From Blakeslea trispora (taxonomy: Eukaryota > Mucoromycota > Mucoromycetes > Mucorales > Choanephoraceae), in contig JAIWNE010000046.1 of assembly GCA_025331445.1 (NCBI GenBank), forward strand, positions 124,001 through 188,000: a DNA stretch of 64,000 bases. Direction: 5' to 3'. The notes under the pieces are model-generated. The model made no database searches and was not told the origin of the DNA. It saw nothing but the letters and a program-made list of their open reading frames with translations. Below, in pieces: positions 46,593 through 57,895 of the stretch. A program made the translations under genes and the position numbers. Positions within the stretch are counted from its first letter, which is position 1, and each line of letters opens with the position of its first letter.

Positions 46593-49337
46593 ATATATTT
46601 TGAAACCAAAATGATACAAATGTCTTCCATAATTTGCTAGTCTTCAAATGATAACACTACATCAATGTCAAAAAGTGATTTTGTTTACATATACTTATAC
46701 ACCCCTATCAACTCACATAATCACTGCACCTGAGAGGGTTTCCAGCTCCTTTCAACTCATATTGGTTGTATGGCAATCCTAGCTTTAAATAAACGTATCA
46801 AATTATACCTGTAATATATAGCACTATTGCAGAGTGAAAAATAAAGTTCAAATGAACTGCTCATCTCTATTGAAACACAAAAAAAGAAAGTGGAATACAA
46901 CAGCGAGTTTCATTTTACCTGATAGGGATAAAGCGCAAAACGCCGTACTTTTAGGTGCTCCAGAATTTATGGTTGTGAAAAACCTTACTATTATCTTATT
47001 CACTTTGCGCTTTGACAGAGTAATCAGAAGAATAGCGAAGAATGAAGAGCTTACTTTTTTACTTGGAATATCAATATGATCTTGAACAAAATCTAAAAAC
47101 GATATCCTATCTTGATGCCATGCGATGTTCTTTTGATAGAAAGGTTTAAAATATAAGAAAGAGACATACAGCAAGGCTGTCTATACCAAGCTTGTTATTC
47201 AAAGATATCTGCATGAGCACAGTGAGGCATGTCTTTTTTTTTTAGGAACAATGTACTAAGCAAGTCTATGACTGTATTACAATGAGTATAAACATATGCT
47301 CCACAACAGTTACGACGAGTTGTTGCCTGTCTAGTTGCATCCCTTTGCTTTTTTGTACACACTTTACAGTTTTTAAAAAAAAAGTGTTTGAGCAGTAGCC
47401 ATTATAGATCAGAGAGTTTACAGACAGAATTGGTTGTTGTATGTTTCAAGCAAGCATTAGGATTGGACTGGACTAGACTGGACCAGCTACTTCTACTTGT
47501 GTTTTTCTTTAGCGGATGTGCTAGCTTAAAGATAATAAAGCTTCTTAAGTGGTGCTTTTTTCTTTCAAGAACTAAACTGCCTCTTAACTCAAAACTACAA
47601 AAATACCATGGTTTTTTAAGAAGCTTCATAGACAAAAATTATTTCCAGTATTCTTTATTGTAGAGTATCTGTGTTTTTCAGAAAACCTGACAATGAATTA
47701 TTTTTTGTTCATGTACGCATGCTAGGTAGCAACCTGTTGTATGAGTCTTGACCTACATAAGCGAATCTATTCTGTACTCTATTTATTACTGCCTTCATCT
47801 CATACTATCAGTCGCTAGAAGATTAAGAAAATTAGTAGAATCGAAAAGTGAACATTTGTAATACTTTGGTAGAAATCAGCAAGTAACAGTATGTACGCTT
47901 GACATATAAGCTAACGATACTGTTTTTTTTGCATCATGTTAAAAGGTGTGGCAAAACCAGCTTTTGATGACAGCTGAGCGAACGCAACAGCGCCTTTAAA
48001 AAAAAGACTACCACCGCAGAACGAAACACGTTTGTCAGAGCAAGGATAGCTCTCTAGCCTATCAAAAGCTGCTTGGACGGTGTAACAATGTGCGGTGTTC
48101 CATCCAAAAAGTAGTCAAAATCAAATATAAATACTCCTCTATTTTTCGAATCAATAAATCAGAATCTTATCTTTTATCAAAACTCTATATCACAAAGTTA
48201 GTTTTTGCAAAGTAATATATAATCTTTACTGGAACACAACTCTAAAAGACATTGATCTAAAACAAAGAGGAATCATCCATAAAGGAACCATTATATATAA
48301 TAATCTGTGATTCTTAGTTTTAAATATATTTTATTTACCAACTGAAAAGAATATGAGAGTTAATATGTAATATACGATGATAATTGTATAATTGTACTAA
48401 CCAAAATGTTGGTAATGTGATATAAGATATAGGTAAAATATAATATGTAATAAAATTGGATAGTTAAAATAAAGAAGAAAAAGTGTTGAATAGGAAATAA
48501 TGGATCAATGGGTTTTATACAAGATGAGTGTTGTAACATGACAATGGTCACAACAAGCAAACGCACAAAACTCAAAATGGTTACCAATTGAGGATTTAGG
48601 TAAAACAACTCAGCTCACAACAATAAGCAATTGAGACTATCTATCAGGAATTACTCTACTTGAAGGGACTTATCCTATAGAATTTAGATATTTGAATTAT
48701 TCTAGCCTAGTGTTCAGAAACTATCGAAAATCTATTATTAAAAGAACTAGAGTTACTCTTTATTAATCAGAGGGATTATCTATTCTTAATTATCTATTGA
48801 ACAGACGTTATCGAGACATTTATTGACTTGAGTTAGTCTTTCTTTAAAATCAATTGTATACTTTGTTGAGCGAGAATTATTCTTCTATAATTACGGAAGG
48901 AACTATCTCCTAAATCTAAGACTCTACCCCCATTATTTCTTTATTAAACTACTCCCAAATCAGTTCGCTACTCACAGCGTGGTGCTCATTGCAAACTATA
49001 AATCAAGCCTCTTAAATATAAACCCAGATATTACAACGGGATGTGAGTTGCCTTTCTAAGTCCTTCAGCAACAGAGGGCCCTTTTTCGCCTTTATGTATT
49101 TATTCGGTATAGTCCATCTCGCAACGATGTCAAAGAAAAGAAGATAGCTTCCGCGTGTACAAGTATTTTAATTCATAGACCAACATTGTCATTTAGAGGC
49201 TCCGAATTGGATTGCCATTGACTGCTGTGTCTAGGAGTTATTTTTATTTTTTTTTATGAGCGATGTTTTAATTTTTATAGTGAGCAATGCTTTTTTCTTT
49301 TTGTGAGGGAATAATTTCCGGAAATAGTGTATCGAGT
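46593..49337. other. gene-poor region with retroelement traces
   Basis: No convincing gene. A plus frame at 46834-47079 (with FILPDRDKAQNAVLLGAPEF) looks like a coding relic of unknown type. 48100-48979 is very AT-rich and ends in the primer-binding-site-like 11-mer at 48980, so part of it may be an old LTR. 49215-49337 is the leader of the R3HCC1-like gene. Confidence 0.45.
48980..48990 (+). repeat. PBS-like 11-mer TGGTGCTCATT, copy 1
   Basis: The 11-mer TGGTGCTCATT occurs three times in the window on the same strand, each time preceded by AT-rich sequence and followed by AT-rich DNA. It begins with TGG, as retrotransposon primer-binding sites do. Its first 8 bases match the complement of a tRNA end GAGCA-CCA, such as the elongator tRNA-Met encoded at 57603-57675. 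It may therefore mark the LTR/internal boundary of a decayed element. Confidence 0.4.
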
Positions 49338-50452
49338 ATGGAAAATAAAAGTAAACCAAAGCGACCCGTCATTCAGCCATATATACCGGTCCATAGACGC
49401 AACAAACAACAGGATCTTGTGTCTAATACTTCGCCTACTCTGTCTCGTTCTTCATCAACAAAAGACGAACACGATGTCAAGAGACGAGGCCGAGGACAGT
49501 TTAGAGCGCCTGCTAATGAAGATCTTCCTTGCGAAGAAACAGAACCTGTAAGATCCTTTAGTTTCACTTCAACCTTTCTTTTTTCATCATGAAAGCTATA
49601 GGATATCATCCCTATTGAACAACCAAAAGAAAATGATACAACTGAAGAAGAGGAAGAGGAAGAGGAAGAGGAAGAGGAATGGGAAACTTCATTAAACTTG
49701 AATGTCAAGTCAAAATTAGCAGTGACACCCGTTATAGAGAAACCAACCATAGCCATTCATGAATTAGGTCTGTCTAAAGAAATGTTTTCCTTTCTTTCAC
49801 TCACTGTTAAATGATGGATGATATTAGAGGATGAAGCAACGACCGTCCTCGATTGTTATGATTTCCCCAGCTCATTTAAGACATTTCATTTAAAGGATAT
49901 CTTTAAAGAGTATGAATCGATGCGAGGTGGATATGATATCAAGTGGATGGATGATACCCGAGCACTGATTGTGTTTGAACACCCCGATACAGGTAAACTT
50001 CTCGACTACATACTCTATGTTTTTATTCATTGTTGTTTTCAATAGCAAAAAAAGCATATATTGAAAATTTACATAGTCCATTATTCAAAATCAAACCTTA
50101 TCGAGGTCCTATTGAAAGAAAGCGTATGTTTGGAGGGGAGGAGGGGGTTGAGTATCGCTTCTTGGAAAACTAAAATGCATGCTAGCTTCTGGCCCTGTTC
50201 CTCGTAGGCCAGTGACAACAGACATGGTAGCAAAGAGATTGGTGCATAGTGCGTTAGGTGTTCGTTCTACAAAGACAGCTGAACAACGACAAGCAGAGAA
50301 GGATTTGCTGAAGGCCACAAGAGGTAATTTATTAAATAGATTTAGACTAGGTTTTTCATATTCACTTCATTTGATGACTAGAACAACGTCATGCTCAGAA
50401 AGCTAAAATAGCGAATAGAGAAAAAGCTATTGCAGATGCTTTTGATGAATAA
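49338..50452 (+). CDS. R3HCC1/R3HCC1L-like coiled-coil protein with RRM-like domain
   Basis: Six exons (49338-49547, 49602-49767, 49828-49992, 50046-50123, 50186-50323, 50382-50452) encode 275 residues. The N-terminus is basic and disordered (RPVIQPYIPVHRRNKQ), followed by a run of 13 Glu. The conserved part is YDFPSSFKTFHLKDIFKEYE, then GGYDIKWMDDTRALIVFEHP and AKKAYIENLHSPLFKIKPYR. This is the RRM-like fold found in animal R3HCC1/R3HCC1L and fungal relatives. The Ala/Lys-rich C-terminus (EQRQAEKDLLKATR, then QKAKIANREKAIADAFDE) is a coiled coil. Animal relatives are poorly characterised; RNA binding is possible. The last intron acceptor at 50381 and the one at 50185 are the only ones that keep phase. 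Confidence 0.8.
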
Positions 50453-50591
50453 TAGCTTTATTGCTATTAACATATATGTAATATATAATCCCTTTTTTGT
50501 GTGTGTGTGTATTATTCAGTTGATAAATGGTTTGTTTTAATAATATCAGTGTATCAATTAAATTGCATTTCTTTTCTTTCTCTGTTTAATC

Positions 50592-51712
50592 ATGATGGAA
50601 GAATATACAATAGCTGTATGTCATAAATACAATACAATAAATGTTGGCTCATTTCTTTTTCTGTAGTATGCAAAAGTAGGATCTGAATGTACTGAAGACT
50701 CTTTAATAACTCCTTTATCTTCTGCATGTACAAAGGGCGAATTAGACTGTAATGGTTCAAGAAATACTTGTCCGTGTGAAGATAAAAAAATTACAGTGAG
50801 TCTTTACTAGTCAAGCCATCTATGGATGTTGCTCATCATCATACAAAAAAAAAGACGGGTGAGTTATGTTTAGGTAGCATTCGTTCAAACTCAAGTGACA
50901 TTGGCTGGTATCATTGGCAAGTTTAAAAATATTAAGAGAAAAGCTTGGCTTATTAAAGGACTTAAAAACAGGACATGTACACCTGATAGAATCATTCGGG
51001 ACATTAAGTCTGAATACAGTAGACCCGAAGACATGGATGGTTATTCTGATCTTGAAGAAGAAGATATGGAAAGAATAAAACGAGCATGGAAGTATGATCA
51101 TATCCTCGAGATTGAAAAGCCTGAACCGTACATGAAACAGTAAGCGGAAATATATACATACACATCATATCATCTTAACGATCATAAAATAAAGGCAGCC
51201 AAGGAAGGAAGAGGATCAAGTGGTTGCAGAGAGTGAAGAGATGCATTCAAAGTAAGCTATCGTTTTAGCTTTTCGCATGCTTCCTTTTAAACTATTTCTT
51301 TGATTTTATTAGCATGCAAGATCAAAATGATTCTAGGCAGAAAAAACAGCACAATCATCAAAGCTCTAAAACAGTATCTTCTGTACATAGCACGACTACT
51401 TCGAAAGTATTTCACTCCCTTTTTTAAGCAATAGTGTAACTAACACGTCACATTCAATAGATCAGTACCACCTCATGAGCATGTCAAATCATCTAGTCGA
51501 TATAAAAGCGCACCTATCCGAGTACCACCTCACAAACCTGTCAAAACATCACCTGCACGAGTGATGACTGTAAGAGCAGCAGGAAACGAATACAACCTTC
51601 CATCAACGTAAACTATCATTTAATTTGTTGTGTGAAAAACTAATTTATATTAAAAAAAAATAGTGGTTCCAAAGCTGGAGAACGACAAAACAAAAAGTCC
51701 AGACACCTTTAA
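50592..51712 (+). CDS. uncharacterised basic protein, 248 residues
   Basis: Seven small exons: 50592-50615, 50667-50795, 50874-51139, 51195-51251, 51313-51406, 51480-51607 and 51664-51712, with consistent phases. The conserved-looking centre is VTLAGIIGKFKNIKRKAWLI followed by KGLKNRTCTPDRIIRDIKSE, then an acidic helix (SDLEEEDMERIKRAWKYDHI). The N-terminus has six Cys in about 40 residues. The second half is Ser/Lys/Arg-rich and probably disordered (KSAPIRVPPHKPVKTSPARV; ends KKSRHL). I do not recognise a family. The first ATG is doubled (ATGATG). The start lies 139 bp after the previous stop, and the stop is 58 bp from the convergent RhoGAP gene. The sixth exon's acceptor (51478-51479) is the least certain splice. 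Confidence 0.65.
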
Positions 51713-51770
51713 AAACCTATGGCTCTCTTTTTTTTTTCTTTTGGCTTGAAAAACAACAACAATAAAGGCA

Positions 51771-54170
51771 TTAAATAACTTGACTATGATTGTTGAAACT
51801 TTGGCTATCTTCATCGTCTTCTACTTCATGATCAAAAAACCAAGCTGCATGGGTAATCATACATTCTATCACTTTGCTTGCCAAATCGCTCTGTAAGACA
51901 GAGGCTGATATATCATCATTTTTGGGTCTCAAAAGTCCCATGGAAAATATCAGTGCAAGATTAGAGGCTTCCATCTTATTGACCTGACTCTGTAAACTGA
52001 CAGTCTCCAGATGCTTGATGAGATACTTGAGCACTCTATAGTTGGCTAGCGGTAATATCTGTATAATCGATTTTAACCGAAACATACGCTCATCATAATC
52101 CTGTAATCGGGCTGCCTCAATCAGACGATCATAATTCTCAAAGGTAAGCAATGGATTCTTTAATTCACGGAAATAGAGCTTGAGTAAACCAGTGATCACA
52201 TTGATGTCATTTTCTTGATCAAGCTTAATTTTCTCATGACCTAAAGGGAGAATTAGAATAAAGGCCTATGCTCTTTAAAGGAGAGTCTCTACTTGCATGA
52301 ATTAAATTGTGCTTTGTATTTTTGAATAGCTGTTGTCTGTCCTGAAAGCCGATAGATGCCAACTGTATCAAGACCCCGTGCTTCCACTTGCTCTATACAA
52401 AGACGAACAACAAGAGGTACATTACCGTCTTTTTCTAGCTTAAGTGGCCCTCCAAAAACCTCTCCAACTAGAAAAAAAGAAAAGAAATGAGACTATCAAC
52501 TCAAATTTGCATTGTAAGTTTGGACTGATGGTTATACCTGTAGAAGCATCTGTTGCTGTTGAGTTTGCTTGAGATTTAGTATTGTTTTTATTTGATCTAG
52601 ATAACCATCTGCTTAAAGAACTACCAGGTTTTGCTTCTAAAACAGTAAGTATCAAGCGGGATAGAAGGAAGCGTTACATACCATTCTCATGTCCTTCATT
52701 GTGTTCAAGAGAAGAACGTGGTACAGTTTGTTTACGAGTTTCTAATAACTTTGAATAGAGTGGCATAGACCCTGAAATCTGAACAAGATCTGGCTCCTTA
52801 GACTGCCTTTCTTCCTGAACCGCTATCTTCTCTCTCATAAAAGAATCTGACCATTCAGAGTAGAGAGACTCGTTCGGCATAGAAATAAAGACAGTAAGAC
52901 GCTCTAATGGATCTTTAAGCAGCAAACTGAATTTCTTGCGTGTGTCTGCTTTGGTGGCTGGAGTAATCTCGAATGAGCGCAAATCAATTGCACCAAAAAG
53001 ATGAATAGACTTTAAAGAGGAAGATCGCTAGCATATTTAGTTTCGTATAAAAGACAGATCAATAAGTATCAAGAAATAAAACAGAGAGAGTATCTTTACT
53101 TTGCTGCTGTAATTAGAAAGGCTTTCTTTATAGGTCAATACGAATCCAAATGTTGTCAAGACAGCATAATAGTCCTTCCATGAGCATTCCATCTTGTCTG
53201 AAGACACTTTTATTTGCACAGCGCTTTGAGCTCGAATCCAGTTGGGATGAAGTGCTTCTAAATTCTAGGGGATAGGCTAAAGTCAACAACTATGTCCACT
53301 TGACTTTCTCTATTGTAGTTCTTTATTATGGTTGTGATTATTTTACCAATCGATTCATGTCATAGACAATGTCGGTTAATGTGATAGGCTCTAGGGTGTT
53401 TGTATACTTGTTCGGCTGTGGTTTCTCCCATTGTGACTCTCCTGTAGACTCGTTAAAAAAGTAAATAGTACCGCTTGGGTCATAAGAATAAGACCAACCC
53501 TGAGGAAGGTTATCTTCAGCTGTTGATAGATCAATCAATAGATTCTCTTTAGATTCGATTTTAGGTGCTTCTGGAATAAGTAAAGAACACTGGCGATAAG
53601 GATTGTTGGGCGATATGGTCTTGATATTATGTTCGGATGATAATGCTTCTGATGGTGTGTGTTTGATTCTAGTGGAAATGGGTGATGCAGAGGATTTCTA
53701 AGTCGATGTTATAAGTCTCTCTTTCTCTACTTGGCATATATATTTTGGCTTTACTTTCGAAAGACCCTCTTCTTCTACTTCTTCTTTTTTTAATTGAGAA
53801 AAAAAAAGTGTTAATATTCTATTTGAAAACTGTCTTTAAGAATATATAAACATATACATACGATTACATACCAGCTTCTTTCATAAGTGGTATCGTTCTA
53901 TTAGCAGGAAAAAATCCAATCTGATCATTTAATTCACCTAAGCATCGAAAAACTGATAAGCTGAGTAACTTGTTTGTTTTGTTTTATAGGTTTACCTTCC
54001 CACCTAAAAAGAAAAAAAAACAGTCAGCCATCCATTGGACTCTTATGATGTTCAACTCACCAGTCATCGTTATGTTTCTCTAGTAACTTTATTCTGTCTC
54101 CCTCTTTAAAAGATAGCTCAAGGTTTCCTTCGGCTGTATAGTCCCAGTTGGCAATCAGGTATTGGGCCAT
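51771..54170 (-). CDS. Rho GTPase-activating protein, SH3-WW-PH-RhoGAP
   Basis: Ten exons on the minus strand: 54170-54061, 54003-53996, 53937-53872, 53783-53755, 53697-53347, 53264-53100, 53027-52682, 52636-52538, 52467-52297 and 52240-51771. They total 1815 nt, 604 residues. Domains: SH3 (1-60; ALYDY-like YLIANWDYTAEGNLELSF, DDWWEGEL, GFFPAN), WW (about 125-160; LPQGWSYSYDPSGTIYFFNE, QWEKP), PH (about 190-330) and RhoGAP (about 385-590) with arginine finger GIYRLSGQ and LLKLYFRELKNPLLTFENY. The order matches ARHGAP12/15/27-type proteins, which switch off Rho/Rac-family GTPases at membranes. The second exon is an 8-nt microexon completing DDWWEGEL, and the last intron is GC-AG. Confidence 0.92.
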
Positions 54171-55771
54171 CTACTCTGTTGTTATGAAAAAAAAAGGGTA
54201 AATAGCACACCAAGTTGAATTTTGGTTGACCTTACTTTTCTCGTTTTAGGACGCCGATATAAACTTAAAAGCACTAATGGGCCAGCTTGCATTGATTAGG
54301 ATAGGCTTCTTTCTAGAGAACAGCTGATACGCCTATGGATCATTTAATTGCCAGTGAATGGCTAGACTAAAGCAGTACTAAGAGGCTGCTGAAGTCAAAG
54401 TTATTGCTATTAAATTTTACTAAAAAAGAGCAATGAAACATGTCATTGTGTATCTTTTTATTAGATGTTTACTAGATTACTTTGTTTTTTCTATGCTGTA
54501 CAACAAAGCAGAGTCTTTTCCGTTTCTTTTGAATCGACAATCGTTTTCTAAAGCTGCATATACGCTTCTATTAGGAGTTTCTCTCTATAGTAGAACAGCT
54601 CAGGAATCAATCGAAATCCTTGTAAAATATGAGTGTAAAAATCAAATGAGCTGCATGACATAACAAGATACCCTTCATGCAAAGGTACAAATGTGGATTA
54701 AGAGAAAACAGAAGATATCATAGACAAAGAGTAGACACTTATTGTAGCACAAATGGCTTACCAAAATATTTCTCTTATAGACATGGTTACAATGTCCATT
54801 TCATCTTTCAAAAAAATTAATGTTGATAGAGATCTATGTCTAGGTCTAAATGAACACAACACACGGGTAATAATACACACCAGTTGCTTCCAACAAACAG
54901 TCTGTATTTAGCCTTTATTATCTTCTCAACGAATATAAGTTCTTTGCAAAGCAAGGATGACTAGTTTTTCTTCTTCAATTTGTAGCATAATGCATGAGCC
55001 GTTTCGATTCCTGAAATCCCCTACCTTTATATCTTTCAGATGAGTTCTTCTTAAATTCCTATTCCAACGGCTTTCAAAGATACTACAAGCTATTAGAGTT
55101 GAGGCTTGTTCATGGCGCTTAGGACTAGGTGATGTTTGCTACATAGAGCTAGCCCCTCATCCCCACATTTATACTCTAACCAATATATCAGACAATGAGC
55201 TCTTCAGCTAAATTATTATAATTATTCACTAACCTAAGCCTTTCCCTTGATACAAAAATCAGATGTTCAATTACCGTGTGTCAATTAGTCTTTGCAAAAT
55301 CCAATAATCCTTTAAGCTTACCTTTTGGCCGTCTTTGTCAAAACACTTTAAGTACCACAATTTGACATATCCTTGCTATTACATCGAACAAACTTTTGCT
55401 CTATCCATATGAGAAGAAAGCATGCTATTACTATCAGCCTCTCTAACGAATCTATGCATTTCATCCCTTCTTTTCTCTTGCTAGAAACTAAATTTCTTTC
55501 AAAGTCCACTTTACTCCATATGATTTGATTCTAAATCGTCATAGTCAGAACATGTTTGCCTCTTTTAATGCTGTTATATCCAGCATCTCGTAAAAAACTC
55601 TTCATTTAGTAGCTACCGTATTTTATCTGTTAATCAGTTTTACATTTGCTCGTCTCAACATTTTCACTTTTACTTTAGTTTGGCTCAACACTCCTTCTAC
55701 CATAACAAACCTATTTAATTGAATGCACTTTAAAGTCTTCCATTTACAAATCAGTTATATATATCTGGTTA

Positions 55772-55944
55772 CAGTAGTCGCTCTATTTAAGGGTAGACAA
55801 AAATCCTGAAAACCTCACTCTTAGATACCAAACACCCTTAAATAAAATTGATTTTAGAGCTTGTATTGACAAAAACTTCTCAGAAGCCTACCCTTATATA
55901 GAGAATGCCTTTAAATAGAACACTCTTAAATAAAGCGACTACTG
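55772..55944. mobile_element. 173-bp pogo/Tigger-like MITE, degenerate
   Basis: Terminal inverted repeats of 23 bp (55772-55794 and 55922-55944) begin CAGTAGTCGCTCTATTTAAG and differ at two positions. They resemble the CAGTAGTCCCTCGATTT-type ends of fungal pogo-family elements (known pattern). A TA precedes the left end; the right end is followed by CA, one base off a TA duplication. Inside, further copies of the ctctatttaagggtag motif occur (inverted at 55886-55903). No coding capacity. Confidence 0.65.
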
Positions 55945-56230
55945 CATTCTTACTTTGGCTCATCAGTATGCATAAAGGCTTTATTATTAGCAACCAGTTT
56001 AGAAAGAAAGCAAAGATACTTGTATTCTTTCTGATAAAACTTGACTAATACCTTTCTTTTAACTATTTCAAACTCTTTCCTCTATTACTAATCGCATTTC
56101 ATACCAAGACCCGCTTTGTCTTTACATCGCTGTTTGTTTAAAATTATACGTTCACTTGAGACACCCTATTGATTGTGTTGCATCAAGTTCTTGTACGGTA
56201 TTTCATCTATGCTTGAACAACTAAAAAAAA

Positions 56231-56292
56231 AAGAATCAAACGAGAACAAATTTGAACATATAGATGTTCAAATTTGCTCTCGTTTGATTCTT
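56231..56292. repeat. 28-bp inverted repeat (hairpin), one mismatch, 6-nt loop
   Basis: Left arm 56231-56258 (begins aagaatcaaacgagaac) and right arm 56265-56292 are reverse complements with a single mismatch around the loop tataga. It lies in non-coding, G-poor DNA; no TA flanks are visible. It may be a very small inverted duplication or a MITE remnant. Confidence 0.75.
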
Positions 56293-56770
56293 ATAGGTCA
56301 TTACGCACAATCTCTTTTCGCTGCTTTGAATCCAAATCTGTATTTCCTATTTGGTATTTTACTCATTTAACAGCTCCTCTTGATCTCTTATTACACAACA
56401 ACTTTATTTGAATCCTTCTCTGACTTTCCATATCATAATGAATAGAACTTTTAGACATGTATTAATGATCCATACATGATGACTCATTAACTTGACTGTT
56501 TAAATTATTAGTTTGCAAGTCCAACATGACTTCTTTTAGAATAGTATATAAACTCTTTAATCTTCTCTTATTAATAAACTCAACTATTATCTCTCTTATT
56601 TACTTTACGCTTGGTTGTAGTTTGACATATTCACTACCTAAATCCACATATTGTTATTAGTTCCCTTGATACTTATTACAGATCATTGTATTCATTTATT
56701 ACATCTCTTCTTTTATATTATTCTATTCTCTTTACTTTACATTATATCTCTAGTCGGACGACTTAAAACC

Positions 56771-56781
56771 TGGTGCTCATT
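56771..56781 (+). repeat. PBS-like 11-mer TGGTGCTCATT, copy 2
   Basis: Exact copy of the 11-mer also at 48980 and 57426, here followed by actta. It lies in G-poor, transposon-derived DNA, and probably marks an old LTR/internal junction. Confidence 0.4.
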
Positions 56782-57425
56782 ACTTATAACCTTGCTGCCT
56801 GATTGCTCTGTTATATTGTTACGAGCAATAATTTAGCACTTCATAATTATATGCTTTAGTATTATTCTACTTCTTTTACTTTATTATACTTCTCTCATCT
56901 TATTTTCTTTCATATTATCTATCATTATCTTATTCTAAATATACTTATTATACTATTTTTATCTATCTTACCCCAATCTCATTTAAAACTCACATTTACA
57001 TCTATCCACTCAACGAATCAGACTTCTTATAACAATCTATCTCACTGAAAACTTTTCAATCTTCCCCAACATTATTTGTATTTCACCATTATTATATTAT
57101 TCAATTGGTTAACAACACCATCAGACTAGCAATGACTCATAAATTTACTTAACTTAGATCCTTTTAGATAGGACTGTCATCAATAGGATGAACAGATATA
57201 AATATCAATTAGTTTATTAAATAAACAAGAAGCTCTTTTCTCCCTCTAACTTTATTATATACTTTGACATTAACCTTGCCGCATAGACAGGCTTTCTATT
57301 ACTAAGACTTCCCTTGATTAACTGCTAATACGCTTAATCATTGTATCATTTATATATTTCATTTTAACTTACTTTTCTTTTCTTTTCACTTATATCTCTT
57401 CTTAAGGTTCGTTACCTAAACAACG

Positions 57426-57436
57426 TGGTGCTCATT
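57426..57436 (+). repeat. PBS-like 11-mer TGGTGCTCATT, copy 3
   Basis: Exact copy of the 11-mer at 48980 and 56771, preceded by caacg and followed by acgtaacaatc. It lies 167 bp from the tRNA-Met gene. The AT-rich ~250 bp upstream could be an LTR end. Confidence 0.4.
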
Positions 57437-57602
57437 ACGTAACAATCGTTCCTCTCTTTGGTTCTATTGTATCATTGACTCTGACTCGTTACTGGCAAAA
57501 TACTACTTACGTCCTGTAACAATATCTATTTGTTCTCTTTCTCAAGTTACAACAAAAATACTCTGCGACATGTAACAAAACCTCAACGAAAAACAAAAAG
57601 AT

Positions 57603-57675
57603 TGCTCCCTGCCAGGATCGAACTGGCGACCTTCAGATTATGAGACTGACGCTCTACCAACTGAGCCAAGGAAGC
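57603..57675 (-). tRNA. tRNA-Met (elongator), anticodon CAU
   Basis: The minus strand folds into a complete 73-nt cloverleaf: acceptor GCTTCCT/AGGGAGC, D arm GCTC-AGTTGGTA-GAGC, anticodon arm TCAGT-CTCATAA-TCTGA, T arm GCCAG-TTCGATC-CTGGC and discriminator A. The anticodon is CAT. The anticodon arm is the same as in yeast elongator tRNA-Met, and the acceptor is not that of the initiator. There is no intron. Internal A and B box consensus (TGGCTCAGTTGG and GTTCGATCC) are present. Confidence 0.95.
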
Positions 57676-57895
57676 ACTTTTCTTTCGCTTTTCCATCACT
57701 GTTACTCGTTCAAATTAAGTCACGTGATCTACCCCTCCAAATTTTAGCCAATCAGAAGCCAGTATACTAAAGAAGTATATTAGCTTAGCACCCAAGTCAA
57801 CAGTAACAACATACATAACTTTCAGCGAAAGCGTAGACCTCTAGCAACAGTTATACCTATTTTTTGTCGAGTCGTTTTGAAAGTTACTTTTCGAG

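Larger units (their letters stand above)
54171..57602. other. transposon graveyard between RhoGAP and tRNA-Met
   Basis: No functional gene. It contains a pogo-like MITE (55772-55944), a 28-bp hairpin (56231-56292), two copies of the PBS-like 11-mer (56771, 57426) and a plus strand strongly depleted in G between about 55.6 and 57.3 kb, including 165 nt with no G at all (56850-57014). Short open frames (54433-54663, 56173-56370, 56651-56836) show no domain. The 54171-54300 part is the RhoGAP promoter. Confidence 0.55.

Noticed and set aside
50124..50204. Acceptor at ctcgtag (50200-50204) in the R3HCC1-like gene
   Set aside because: It gives a TGA stop two codons later; the upstream acceptor gctag at 50184-50185 is in phase and gives KPSGPVPRRPV.
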